From NCBI GenBank assembly GCA_937894935.1, contig CALAYC010000302.1, positions 1 through 7,310 on the forward strand: a stretch of 7,310 nucleotides of DNA. Direction: 5' to 3'. The translations under genes were made by a program, and so were the position numbers. Position 1 is the stretch's first letter; the number at the start of each line of letters is the position of its first letter. This document shows positions 1-7,032 of this stretch, one piece after another. Source of the DNA: an uncultured Verrucomicrobiota bacterium. Its GTDB lineage: Bacteria > Verrucomicrobiota > Verrucomicrobiia > Limisphaerales > JADLHS01. Below the pieces are notes generated by a model. It had not been told where the DNA came from. It made no database searches and saw only the letters and a list, made by a program, of their open reading frames with translations.

Positions 1-2001
1 CGGCGCCACCTGCGGCGCGGGCGTCGGACGCGAATCTCCGCTATCCGAACCGGTGGCTTCCGCATGATAATGCTCCATCTCCTCGCCCTTCCGCACAAGA
101 CGCGCACTGTTAAAAATCACAATCAACGAACCGGCGTTGTGCAGAATCGCGGCGATGATCGGATTCAAATAACCGAACGCCGCCGAGCTCAAACCGCCGA
201 TGATGAACAATACGCCGAAGAGAAAATTCTGGTTGATCACCGCACGCGTGCTGCGTGACAGCTTCACGAGGAACGGCAAGCGCCGCAGATCGTTATTCAT
301 CAACGCAATCGTCGCGCTGTGAATCGCCACTTCACTGCCCGCCGCGCCCATCGCGATTCCGATATCGCCTGCCGCCAATGCCGGCGCGTCATTCACACCA
401 TCACCGATGACCGCCACGTTGTAGCCCTTGGATTTCACACTCTGCACGAACTCCACTTTGTTTTGCGGCAGACAATCGCCTTTCGCTTCTTCGCAACCAA
501 TCTCCGCCGCGACGCGCGTTGCCACCGGTTGTCGATCGCCGGAAACCATCGCGATGCGTCGCACGCCCGCTTCTTTCAATTCCGCGAGTGCTTCGCGCGC
601 TTCACTGCGCGTCTGGTCCTGCAAGCCGATCCAACCGATACATTTCCCGTCCCGCGCCACGAAAATCAAACTCCAGCCTTCCGTTTCCTTCAAATCCACA
701 GATTGCTCGAAACCGCTGTCCACGCCGTTGTCCTTGAGCCATTGCGCACGGCCCACCAGAACTTTCGCACCACCCACGTCCGCCTTCACACCGCGACCGG
801 CTGTTTCGGCAAAATCTTTCGGCTCTACCAGCGGCACACCCGCTTCATTGGAAATTGTCGCGAGTGCTTTTGCGGTCGGGTGATTACTGTATTTCTCCGC
901 ACTGGCTGCAATGCGCAATAACTCTGCCGGTTTCACATCGCCCAGCGGATTCAACCGGCTCACTGCCAGTTCACCGGTCGTGAGCGTGCCGGTTTTGTCG
1001 AAGACAAATGCATTGATCTTTGCCGCCGCTTCAATGTCTGCGACGTTCTTAATCAAAATGCCCAACCGCGCTGCGGCGGAAAGCGCCGCCACCATCGCCG
1101 TCGGCGTCGCCAGAATGAATGCGCACGGACATGACACCACAAGCACCGCAATGACGCGTTCGAGATCTCGCGTGAACGCCCACACCAGCGCACCGATGAC
1201 CAACACGAGCGGCGTGTAAAATCCCATGTATTGGTCCACGATCTTCATGATCGGGAGCTTGGTTTTTTCTGCCGCGAGAATCAGTTCGCGCACACGTCCC
1301 AGCGTTGTGTCCTCGCCCGCGCGACTGACCTTGATTTCCAACACGCCGGTGAGATTCAACGTTCCCGCGAAAACTTCATCCCCGGCTTTTTTATCCACCG
1401 GCAGCGATTCACCGGTAATCGTGGCCTGGTTAAATGACCCCTGGCCATTCACAATCACACCGTCCGCAGCAACGTTGTCGCCCGGACGAATACGAATGAT
1501 ATCACCCACGGCGAGTTGACTGGCGGGAACTTCTTCTTCGGTCTTGTCTGCTTTGATGCGACGCGCCTTGGTCGGCGTCAGCTTGATAAGCGATTCAATG
1601 GAATTACGCGCGCCTTCCGCCGTGTGCGTTTCGATGAGTTCACCCAGCAACATGAAAAACGCGACCACGCCCGCCGTTTTGTAATCACCGGACGCAAACG
1701 CCGCCAATACCGCAATCGCAACCAGCTCATTGATGCTAAGGCGACCGCGCTTCAAATCCTTCACCGCTGTCACCATGATGGGATAGCCGAGAATGATCGC
1801 GCCGATCATCGCGCTGCCCTGCGCCACAAGGTGAGCGGTATCAAACACCCAATCCACCACGAACGCGTTGATGACGAACACGAGTCCGAACAACATCCAC
1901 GTCAACCCGACGTTGCTGTGCTCGTGGTCATGACCGCACCCGCAGCCATCGCCATGTTCGTGCTTATGCTCCTGCCGGCTTAAAAGTGATGTGACTTGCA
2001 T
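1..2001 (-). CDS. Heavy-metal-translocating P1B-type ATPase, 3' end outside window
   Basis: ATP-driven metal ion pump of the inner membrane. Reading the minus strand from the ATG at 2001 gives 667 codons without a stop, still open at the left edge. Visible motifs are the actuator TGES (residues 196-199), the phosphorylation site DKTGT (D335), the P1B SNHP histidine-proline (374-375), SGD (487-489) and the hinge GDGVNDAP (533-540). Eight membrane helices are predicted near 32-52, 60-80, 90-104, 107-124, 258-277, 281-304, 590-611 and 614-632. The sixth carries the metal-site motif SCPC (290-293), and the last carries HNAGS (621-625). There is no N-terminal HMA domain; a His/Cys-rich tail (residues 11-28) probably takes its place as metal binder. 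After residue 640 comes a hydrophilic tail rich in Ser, Pro and Ala. The start is the first usable one: an in-frame ATG just upstream runs into TAA after two codons. It begins 26 bases after the upstream hflK-like gene. Family certain; substrate (Zn/Cd, Mn or another divalent ion) not settled. Confidence 0.95.
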   Translation of the reverse strand, partial: MQVTSLLSRQEHKHEHGDGCGCGHDHEHSNVGLTWMLFGLVFVINAFVVDWVFDTAHLVAQGSAMIGAIILGYPIMVTAVKDLKRGRLSINELVAIAVLAAFASGDYKTAGVVAFFMLLGELIETHTAEGARNSIESLIKLTPTKARRIKADKTEEEVPASQLAVGDIIRIRPGDNVAADGVIVNGQGSFNQATITGESLPVDKKAGDEVFAGTLNLTGVLEIKVSRAGEDTTLGRVRELILAAEKTKLPIMKIVDQYMGFYTPLVLVIGALVWAFTRDLERVIAVLVVSCPCAFILATPTAMVAALSAAARLGILIKNVADIEAAAKINAFVFDKTGTLTTGELAVSRLNPLGDVKPAELLRIAASAEKYSNHPTAKALATISNEAGVPLVEPKDFAETAGRGVKADVGGAKVLVGRAQWLKDNGVDSGFEQSVDLKETEGWSLIFVARDGKCIGWIGLQDQTRSEAREALAELKEAGVRRIAMVSGDRQPVATRVAAEIGCEEAKGDCLPQNKVEFVQSVKSKGYNVAVIGDGVNDAPALAAGDIGIAMGAAGSEVAIHSATIALMNNDLRRLPFLVKLSRSTRAVINQNFLFGVLFIIGGLSSAAFGYLNPIIAAILHNAGSLIVIFNSARLVRKGEEMEHYHAEATGSDSGDSRPTPAPQVAP

Positions 2002-2027
2002 ACGACTGGTCGCTTTCGGTTAGAACA

Positions 2028-3143
2028 TTAGTGAGCGTCCGCCGCGCCTCCGCTCGGTCGCGCTTTCTGCGGTTCGCGATTCAGATTCAACCGCAGCTCC
2101 ACCGGTTCGCCCTCAGGCGAGGTGGGCAGATACATTTTGTAATCCACACCCGCGATAGCTCGACCCAACACGCGGGTTAACTCCTGCTGTTTGAACAACT
2201 CCGGATTGGCCCGATACGCAGGCAACACTTTCTTGAACAACTCCGCGTCGCCCTTGATTTTCGCCACCATCGCATTCCGCTCGGCTTTGGCAGTGTTGAC
2301 GCGCGCGGCCGCTTCGGCTTCGGCTTCGTTCAATTTCCGGTTCTGGTAACTCTGCGCTTCCGTGAGCAACGTGCTGCGGCGCTGACCGGCCTCCGTCACA
2401 CTCTTGAACGCCTGATCCAATTGCCGCGGTTGCCGTGTCTCCACCAGACATTGCTCAATTGCCACACCGAGTTTCTGCTCAATCACCAGTTGCACCAACC
2501 GGCGTTGCACTGCGTCTTGAAAAGCCGTGCGTTCAAACAACGCCCCATCAACCGGAGTGCTCGCCGCGGCGTAAACCAAAGCATTGTCGAGCGCATTCAA
2601 AACGGCATTGGAAATACCGGTCAGACCGAATGACTGCTCGCCACCGGCCGAAAAATCAAAGATGCAGCGCACCGGATCTTCGATGCGATACCGTACCTGC
2701 GCTTTTGCATGAATGATGTTTCCATCTCCGGTCAACGCGTAGCCATCCAATTCCGGATTGAGCGTCGGTCCCGCGAATGGAATTTCACCACGCGCCTCCT
2801 GCACCGCCGTTTGCATGAACCAATGCGTGCGCGACCGGACTTCCTGCACTTCGGTAATCGGAATCTTGATAACTTCATCAATCGGATATGGCCACGCCCA
2901 ATGCGCGCCCGAACCGAGCAACACATTCTCACCTTCACCCACCGGTTTGCCGAATCGCAACTTAATGGCTTTCTCGCGCGGGCCGACGGTGAAAAATCCT
3001 GAAAACAGGAACACCACGAACAGCACCACCATCACAAACTTGACGATGCCGAAGCTGCTGTGCAGCGCGTCCGCCAACGCCTGCGAACCGGCATCCAGCG
3101 GTTGCGCGGGGGGCGGCGTAGGTTTTTGAGTTTCAGGGTTCAT
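2028..3143 (-). CDS. hflK: HflK-type SPFH/band-7 membrane protein
   Basis: Single-pass membrane scaffold protein of the HflK branch of the SPFH (stomatin/prohibitin/flotillin/HflK) family, 371 residues against about 420 in E. coli HflK. It has a Pro-rich N-terminal segment (residues 5-15), one membrane helix (about 31-53), then the SPFH domain starting at VGPREKAIKLRFGKP. The family signature TGDGNIIHAKAQVRYRI lies at 138-154. A charged Ala/Glu-rich helix predicted to form a coiled coil spans about 250-305, followed by a conserved AYRANPEL segment (309-316) and a variable hydrophilic tail. Compared with E. coli HflK, as remembered, there seems to be extra sequence around residues 108-137. In E. 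coli HflK pairs with HflC outside the inner membrane and encloses FtsH; here the partner would be the hflC gene 4 bases upstream. The ATG is preceded by GGTGAAGTG, a modest ribosome site inside the end of hflC. It differs from the larger HflK-like protein of the same cluster in having only one membrane helix. Confidence 0.9.
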   Translation of the reverse strand: MNPETQKPTPPPAQPLDAGSQALADALHSSFGIVKFVMVVLFVVFLFSGFFTVGPREKAIKLRFGKPVGEGENVLLGSGAHWAWPYPIDEVIKIPITEVQEVRSRTHWFMQTAVQEARGEIPFAGPTLNPELDGYALTGDGNIIHAKAQVRYRIEDPVRCIFDFSAGGEQSFGLTGISNAVLNALDNALVYAAASTPVDGALFERTAFQDAVQRRLVQLVIEQKLGVAIEQCLVETRQPRQLDQAFKSVTEAGQRRSTLLTEAQSYQNRKLNEAEAEAAARVNTAKAERNAMVAKIKGDAELFKKVLPAYRANPELFKQQELTRVLGRAIAGVDYKMYLPTSPEGEPVELRLNLNREPQKARPSGGAADAH

Positions 3144-3147
3144 GCGA

Positions 3148-4050
3148 TCACTTCACCTGATTGGTCAACGAACCGGTCAAAAGGTTGAACGGGGTCGTCC
3201 GGGAGTCAAAAATCAGAATGGATTTCTCCTTCAACGACGCTTCCAGCGCTTCCAAATCGAGCAGGAACTTCGCGAGTTCCGGCTCCTGTTGAAACACCGG
3301 ATAAACTGCTGCCGCCACCGCGTCACCCTCACCTTTGATGCGACGCGCTTCGCCTTCAGCAATGGAAACTTTTTCCGCTGCCTCACGATCGGCGTTGGAA
3401 CGAATCTTCCGCGCTTCGGCCTCACCTTCCTGCGTATAGCGATCCGCCAACTTCTTCCGATCCGCCGTCATCAATGAGAATACCGACTCGGTAACGCTCT
3501 CCGGCAAGCCAATCTTCTTGATGCCGAGGTATTCGATATGAATGCCCGAGTTGTTGGCGGTCACCTGAGCCTGAACGATGTCTTTGATTTCTTTTTCGAT
3601 GGCATCAAATTTCAACTGCTGTTCGTTCGCGTTGACGAAATCCGACAGCGGATGTTTACCCACCACTGCCGTCTTCGCCTGCGAAACGATGTCTTTCAGA
3701 TTTCGCTCTGCTTCCTTCACTGAACCGTTGCGGAACTTCGGAAAGAAATTGGTGGGATTGCTGATTCGCCAACCGACATACACCGACGTCAACAGATTGT
3801 TACCGTCCGCCGTGTAGGTTTCCGTAGCGGTGTCCTCGAAGTTTTGAATCCGTTGATCGAGTTTGTAAACGCTCTCAATGCCGGGCGGCAACCGGAAGTA
3901 CGCGCCGGGATGCGTGACATCGCGGACCGGACGACCGAACCGCGTAACCACGGCCATCTCGGATTGCCGCACTTGGAACACAAACAGGATCATCACAAAG
4001 ATCAGCGCCAGAACGATGCTGACAATGATGGTGAGCAGATTTTTTTTCAT
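3148..4050 (-). CDS. hflC: HflC-type SPFH/band-7 membrane protein
   Basis: HflC subunit of an HflK/HflC-like SPFH complex, 300 residues (E. coli HflC is about 334). After MKKN there is one membrane helix or signal anchor (residues 5-26), then the SPFH domain from VRQSEMAVVTRFGRPV, with HPGAYFRLPP (47-56) and a TADGNNLLTSVYVGWRI strand pair (80-96). The segment KIGLPESVTESVFSLM (179-194) followed by ADRKK and a Glu/Ala/Arg-rich helix (about 205-245) is typical of HflC, as opposed to HflK. The C-terminus has PVFQQEPELAKF (251-262) and ends with a segment around DSRTTPFNLLTG. It sits between the two HflK-type genes, 19 bases after the upstream one and 4 bases before the downstream one, so it could pair with either or both. 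No clear Shine-Dalgarno site precedes the ATG. The family call is secure. A role in controlling FtsH is known for E. coli and only presumed here. Confidence 0.92.
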   Translation of the reverse strand: MKKNLLTIIVSIVLALIFVMILFVFQVRQSEMAVVTRFGRPVRDVTHPGAYFRLPPGIESVYKLDQRIQNFEDTATETYTADGNNLLTSVYVGWRISNPTNFFPKFRNGSVKEAERNLKDIVSQAKTAVVGKHPLSDFVNANEQQLKFDAIEKEIKDIVQAQVTANNSGIHIEYLGIKKIGLPESVTESVFSLMTADRKKLADRYTQEGEAEARKIRSNADREAAEKVSIAEGEARRIKGEGDAVAAAVYPVFQQEPELAKFLLDLEALEASLKEKSILIFDSRTTPFNLLTGSLTNQVK

Positions 4051-4069
4051 GAGTCGGTGCTAACTAAAT

Positions 4070-5965
4070 TCAGTTCTGGGAATTCATGATCGCTTCGGCC
4101 TGTTGCCGAATCATTTCGTCCGTCGCGCTATGCTGCAGGTCGAACGTGATCACGGGTTTCGTATTGGTCACAACGAGAATGTACTTCCGCGCTCCGGCGG
4201 TCGCACGCGGGAGCGTCTGTGCATAAAGCCGCTGGCGATAAACCGAAGGCGCAGCCGCATAAGCAGGAATCTGATTCGTAAACGCCGCCGCCCGCGCCGT
4301 CGTGACGAGTTCGGTGTTCAAGCGATTTGCCTGGGCTTGATTGACAATCTCCGTCGCTTTGGCCGTTGCCACGGCGTTCGTCACAATCGCATCGCCTTCC
4401 GCCGCGACAATCTTCGCCTGTTTCTGATGAATCGCCGCCACGACCTTTTGATATTCCGGCGCGACTTTCACGGGCGGATGAACATCCTGCAACGCCACGT
4501 GGAGAATCTTCACCCCCAAATTTCTCGCGTCAGCCGCCGCTTGAATGCGCTCCGCCAACGCCTGCGCCGAAGCCTGTCGTTGCACGGACATCAATTCCTC
4601 CATGTCCACACTCACGAGAAATCGCACGACTTCGCGCGTCGCAATATTCACCAATGCATTCGATCCATTCTCATGCCCGTACACCCACGCGGTGATGTTG
4701 GTAATCTGATACTGAATCGGAATACTCGTCGTCAGCAGGCTGACCGGCGGAACGCGCGTCGAACTCGGCGTCTCGGTCAAAAGATTGGTGGCCATTTCAT
4801 AACGATTCGCCACCAGATAATTCACTTCCTCCTTCACATGCGATACGTTCCACAACACGACTTTCTTGTCGTGGTCATCGTCTTTAAGCGCAGAACCGAC
4901 CCGCAGCGTTTGGATTTCTTCCGTGCGGAAGCGATACACTTTGTCCACCGGCCACGGCAACTTCAGGTGCGCACCCGGCTTGAGCACGTTATTCTCGGAA
5001 ATCGGTTTGCCGAATCGCTCAATCAACGCTTCTTCGCCCGTCTCAATAAAGACCACGCACGTGGACAACATCAACACCCCCAGTTGCACGAGCAAAATGA
5101 TCGGCAACTTCTCGCGCATGACCTTGAAAAACCACGTCTCGGAAACCTTGAAACCAAATTGGTAATCGAGCGTTTGCGCCGCAGTTGCAACCAATCCCTC
5201 CGGCTGCGCCAGCAAACCGATCAGACGTGAATCGTAAAGCGGACGAGCAATCTTGCCCTTGAGTCGGGGGCGATAGATTTCGAAAACGAGCGTGACCAAC
5301 GTTTCCAGCGCCAGCAATCCGAGCAATACCACCAATGCGCGTGCGACATAGAAATCCGCTGTCGGAAATTCAATCTTTTCGCCGAGTAGCGCCAATCCCG
5401 CCAACACCGCCAGATATGAACCGAGCAGGACAAAGTTCGATGCCGCTCGCAGCAACCGATTGCTCTCCAATCGCGCCAGCGTGACCGAGAACCGCCCGGA
5501 CATGAACAAAATCAGCGCCAGCACCCCGAACAACCCGAGTGCCACCAGCATCCGATTGGAAATCACTCCCTGTTGTTCCGGTTGGCCGGTCCAACGCCAC
5601 AGCCAGAACGCCGCGAAAATTTCCAACGCGAGCAACACCACCATGAAGCCCGTGACGAAATATTTTTCGAACGAGATCCGCGCGTTACGTGCCGGGAAGA
5701 ACGCCGCGTCTTTGGTTTCAAACAAGGTGGAACTGCTCTTGGTGCGCGCCAGCTCCTCAACTTCCAACCGTTCCGCCGCTTCACGCTCCTCGAGCCGCAT
5801 CTGGAACCAACTGACAAACGCGATCAACGTGCCCAGGCCGAAGAAAACCGATGCCACTTGGCCCGCCAGCGAACCGGCGTACCGCGCCGACGCAAACAGC
5901 GCCACGCCCAGCAACAACAGCATCGCCAGATTTACCAGTCCGTTTCTTTTCGTAGTCCGATCCAC
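4070..5965 (-). CDS. HflK-like SPFH protein with polytopic N-terminal membrane domain
   Basis: A 631-residue protein in two parts. The N-terminal 285 residues hold about six membrane helices (near 11-28, 34-55, 103-125, 138-157, 174-196, 206-230), with a charged Glu/Arg-rich loop at 56-102. A seventh helix (286-307) leads into an HflK-type SPFH domain from ETGEEALIERFGKP, with LKPGAHLKLPWPVDKVYRF at 328-346. Residues 465-550 form a charged Ala/Gln/Glu-rich helix, followed by IPAYAAAPSVY (566-576). Arg/Lys-rich loops after helices 2, 4 and 6 fit a cytoplasmic N-terminus and put the SPFH domain outside the membrane, as in E. coli HflK. The start is GTG at 5965, chosen because an in-frame TAA lies seven codons upstream; the ATG at codon 15 is the alternative. 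Neither has a clear ribosome site. It is the first gene of the SPFH-ATPase run. The membrane domain matches no transporter I recognise. Similar long HflK-like proteins occur, as I remember, in Planctomycetes and Verrucomicrobia, with no known function. Confidence 0.88.
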   Translation of the reverse strand: MDRTTKRNGLVNLAMLLLLGVALFASARYAGSLAGQVASVFFGLGTLIAFVSWFQMRLEEREAAERLEVEELARTKSSSTLFETKDAAFFPARNARISFEKYFVTGFMVVLLALEIFAAFWLWRWTGQPEQQGVISNRMLVALGLFGVLALILFMSGRFSVTLARLESNRLLRAASNFVLLGSYLAVLAGLALLGEKIEFPTADFYVARALVVLLGLLALETLVTLVFEIYRPRLKGKIARPLYDSRLIGLLAQPEGLVATAAQTLDYQFGFKVSETWFFKVMREKLPIILLVQLGVLMLSTCVVFIETGEEALIERFGKPISENNVLKPGAHLKLPWPVDKVYRFRTEEIQTLRVGSALKDDDHDKKVVLWNVSHVKEEVNYLVANRYEMATNLLTETPSSTRVPPVSLLTTSIPIQYQITNITAWVYGHENGSNALVNIATREVVRFLVSVDMEELMSVQRQASAQALAERIQAAADARNLGVKILHVALQDVHPPVKVAPEYQKVVAAIHQKQAKIVAAEGDAIVTNAVATAKATEIVNQAQANRLNTELVTTARAAAFTNQIPAYAAAPSVYRQRLYAQTLPRATAGARKYILVVTNTKPVITFDLQHSATDEMIRQQAEAIMNSQN

Positions 5966-5989
5966 AGGATTTGGAGTTAAAAATTAAAT

Positions 5990-6042
5990 GTTAAAAAATG
6001 AAAAATGACCGACCACCTCGACCCGCCGGGTCACCAATCGGT
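5990..6042 (-). terminator. Candidate intrinsic terminator or attenuator after the permease gene
   Basis: On the minus strand the gap after the permease stop contains a GC-rich palindrome, GACCCG-G-CGGGTC (6020-6032), enclosed by an ACCGA/TCGGT pair (6008-6012 with 6038-6042). It is followed directly by the T-rich run CATTTTTCATTTTTT (about 5993-6007). A stem followed by a T tract is the form of a rho-independent terminator for the permease transcript. The stem is imperfect, and the inner hairpin has only a one-base centre, so the cruciform or RNA fold is strained. It could instead be a partial read-through point or the recognition site of a DNA-binding protein ahead of the SPFH genes. Confidence 0.4.
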
Positions 6043-6068
6043 TTAAATTTGCCTTCACATTTTTCATT
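5997..6068. repeat. Nested inverted repeat filling the 104-base intergenic gap
   Basis: AATGAAAAATG (5997-6007) is the exact reverse complement of CATTTTTCATT (6058-6068), an 11-base perfect AT-rich pair whose right arm ends two bases short of the permease stop codon. Inside it lie ACCGA/TCGGT (6008-6012, 6038-6042) and the 13-base palindrome at 6020-6032. The arms nearly fill the space between the two genes. The stretch to the left (5976-5998) is AT-rich and repeats TTAAAAAT-like words, so it may also hold promoter elements for the SPFH operon, but no convincing -35/-10 pair was found. It could be a small mobile intergenic repeat rather than a locus-specific signal. Confidence 0.55.
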
Positions 6069-6069
6069 A

Positions 6070-7032
6070 TCAGCTGAGTTCCCGGTCCTCAAACAGTGTT
6101 ACCCCCACAGCCAACGTCGCTCCGATGTAACACGCCGCATAGGTAAACGCCTTGGACACGTAGCCCCAGTGAAATGTGCTGCGGCCCGTATCCAATGCGT
6201 CAGCGAGCCAAAAATTTTGCCAATTGGGTAGCAACGTGTAAAGCACCGTCCCCCACCATGACCCCTGCTCCGCCCGTCGCCCGAACAGGTAATCCGACAT
6301 CAATCCAATCAGGAAAAACGCCGAGCAGATGGCCAAAGTCGGAATCATGTCGAAGCGCGTGGATGCCGCCAACGCCAGCGCCGCCAACACCCATAACGCA
6401 AATAAAATCAACACCGCCGCCGGCACCATTCGCCAATCCACCTCCGCCGATGTGCCCAGACTGGCATTTTGTTGGGTGAAGAGAAAAATCGCCGCCGCCG
6501 CCAACGTCACCGTGATTACCAACGAAAACACCGCGTCGCTCACGAATGGCCGGTGCAGGAAGTAATTACTGAACGCGCCCAACAGATAAGCCACCACCAC
6601 CGCGCCCCCGAAAATGAGCACAGCCGGCAAATCAACCGCCCCATAGGCATCAAATGCCATTCGCCCGGCAATCAACGCCGCCACCAGATTAATATAGGTC
6701 ACCATCGTCAGCGCTCCGATGAGTCCGACGTATTTCGCCAATAAGAATTGCGCGCGTCCGATGGGTTTGGAGAGAACGGCCAGAGCGGTGCCTGCGCGAA
6801 TTTCACGCGCCAATGAGGCCGAAGCACTCAGTACCGCGCTGAACAATCCGGCCAACAACATCACCGCTAACACCGAGTTCTTCACCAGCTTCGGTTCATC
6901 GCCAAAAGCAAAATAATACGGCGTCGCGAGAAAGATCTCGAACCCTGCGGAAGCCGTTGTCAGCAGCAAAAATACAGGCTGCCGCACGAGTTCCATGAAC
7001 GCGTTCTGGGCGATGGTTAAAAATTGTCGCAT
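6070..7032 (-). CDS. ABC-2 type transporter permease
   Basis: Integral membrane subunit of an ABC-2 family exporter, 320 residues. About eight hydrophobic segments are seen (near 19-40, 53-75, 101-123, 136-157, 165-186, 201-224, 229-250 and 295-314). The cytoplasmic segment REIRAGTALAVLSKPIGRAQF (residues 76-96) followed by LLAKYVG is typical of ABC-2 permeases of the ABC2_membrane_5/NosY-like kind, where Glu and Gly-Thr precede a Ser-Lys-Pro turn. The protein ends with a charged FEDREL. Family members move drugs, polysaccharides or lipids, or assist copper-enzyme maturation; nothing here picks out a substrate. Such a permease needs an ATP-binding subunit, and none is encoded in the window. 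The ATG at 7032 is fixed by a TAG codon directly upstream. The nearest purine-rich site, GGGAGGA (7052-7058), lies about 20 bases before it, too far for a normal Shine-Dalgarno. Hairpins on both sides suggest that it is transcribed separately from the SPFH genes. Confidence 0.9.
   Translation of the reverse strand: MRQFLTIAQNAFMELVRQPVFLLLTTASAGFEIFLATPYYFAFGDEPKLVKNSVLAVMLLAGLFSAVLSASASLAREIRAGTALAVLSKPIGRAQFLLAKYVGLIGALTMVTYINLVAALIAGRMAFDAYGAVDLPAVLIFGGAVVVAYLLGAFSNYFLHRPFVSDAVFSLVITVTLAAAAIFLFTQQNASLGTSAEVDWRMVPAAVLILFALWVLAALALAASTRFDMIPTLAICSAFFLIGLMSDYLFGRRAEQGSWWGTVLYTLLPNWQNFWLADALDTGRSTFHWGYVSKAFTYAACYIGATLAVGVTLFEDRELS

Noticed and set aside
319..921. 200-codon open frame on the plus strand
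   Set aside because: It lies opposite the ATPase nucleotide-binding domain, whose DKTGT and GDGVNDAP motifs read cleanly on the minus strand. The product has no recognisable feature.
1..2001. Copper-exporting ATPase (CopA) as the specific call
   Set aside because: CPC is present, but the N-terminal HMA domain and the Met/Ser/Ser signature of the last helix in Cu pumps are absent; HNAGS is found instead. Only the general heavy-metal P1B call is safe.
2024..2030. TAATG stop-start overlap between the hflK-like gene and the ATPase
   Set aside because: The ATG in this overlap reads only TTC before TAA, so it cannot start the ATPase. The usable ATG is 27 bases further on.
2113..2451. 112-codon minus-strand open frame inside the hflK-like gene
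   Set aside because: It overlaps the coiled-coil part of the HflK frame in another phase, and its low-complexity Gly/Ser/Arg product has no domain. The real frame is supported by homology.
4103..5230. 375-codon open frame on the plus strand opposite the long SPFH gene
   Set aside because: Product is rich in Arg and His without domains or hydrophobic pattern, typical of the antisense frame of a GC-rich gene. The minus-strand frame encodes a clear SPFH protein.
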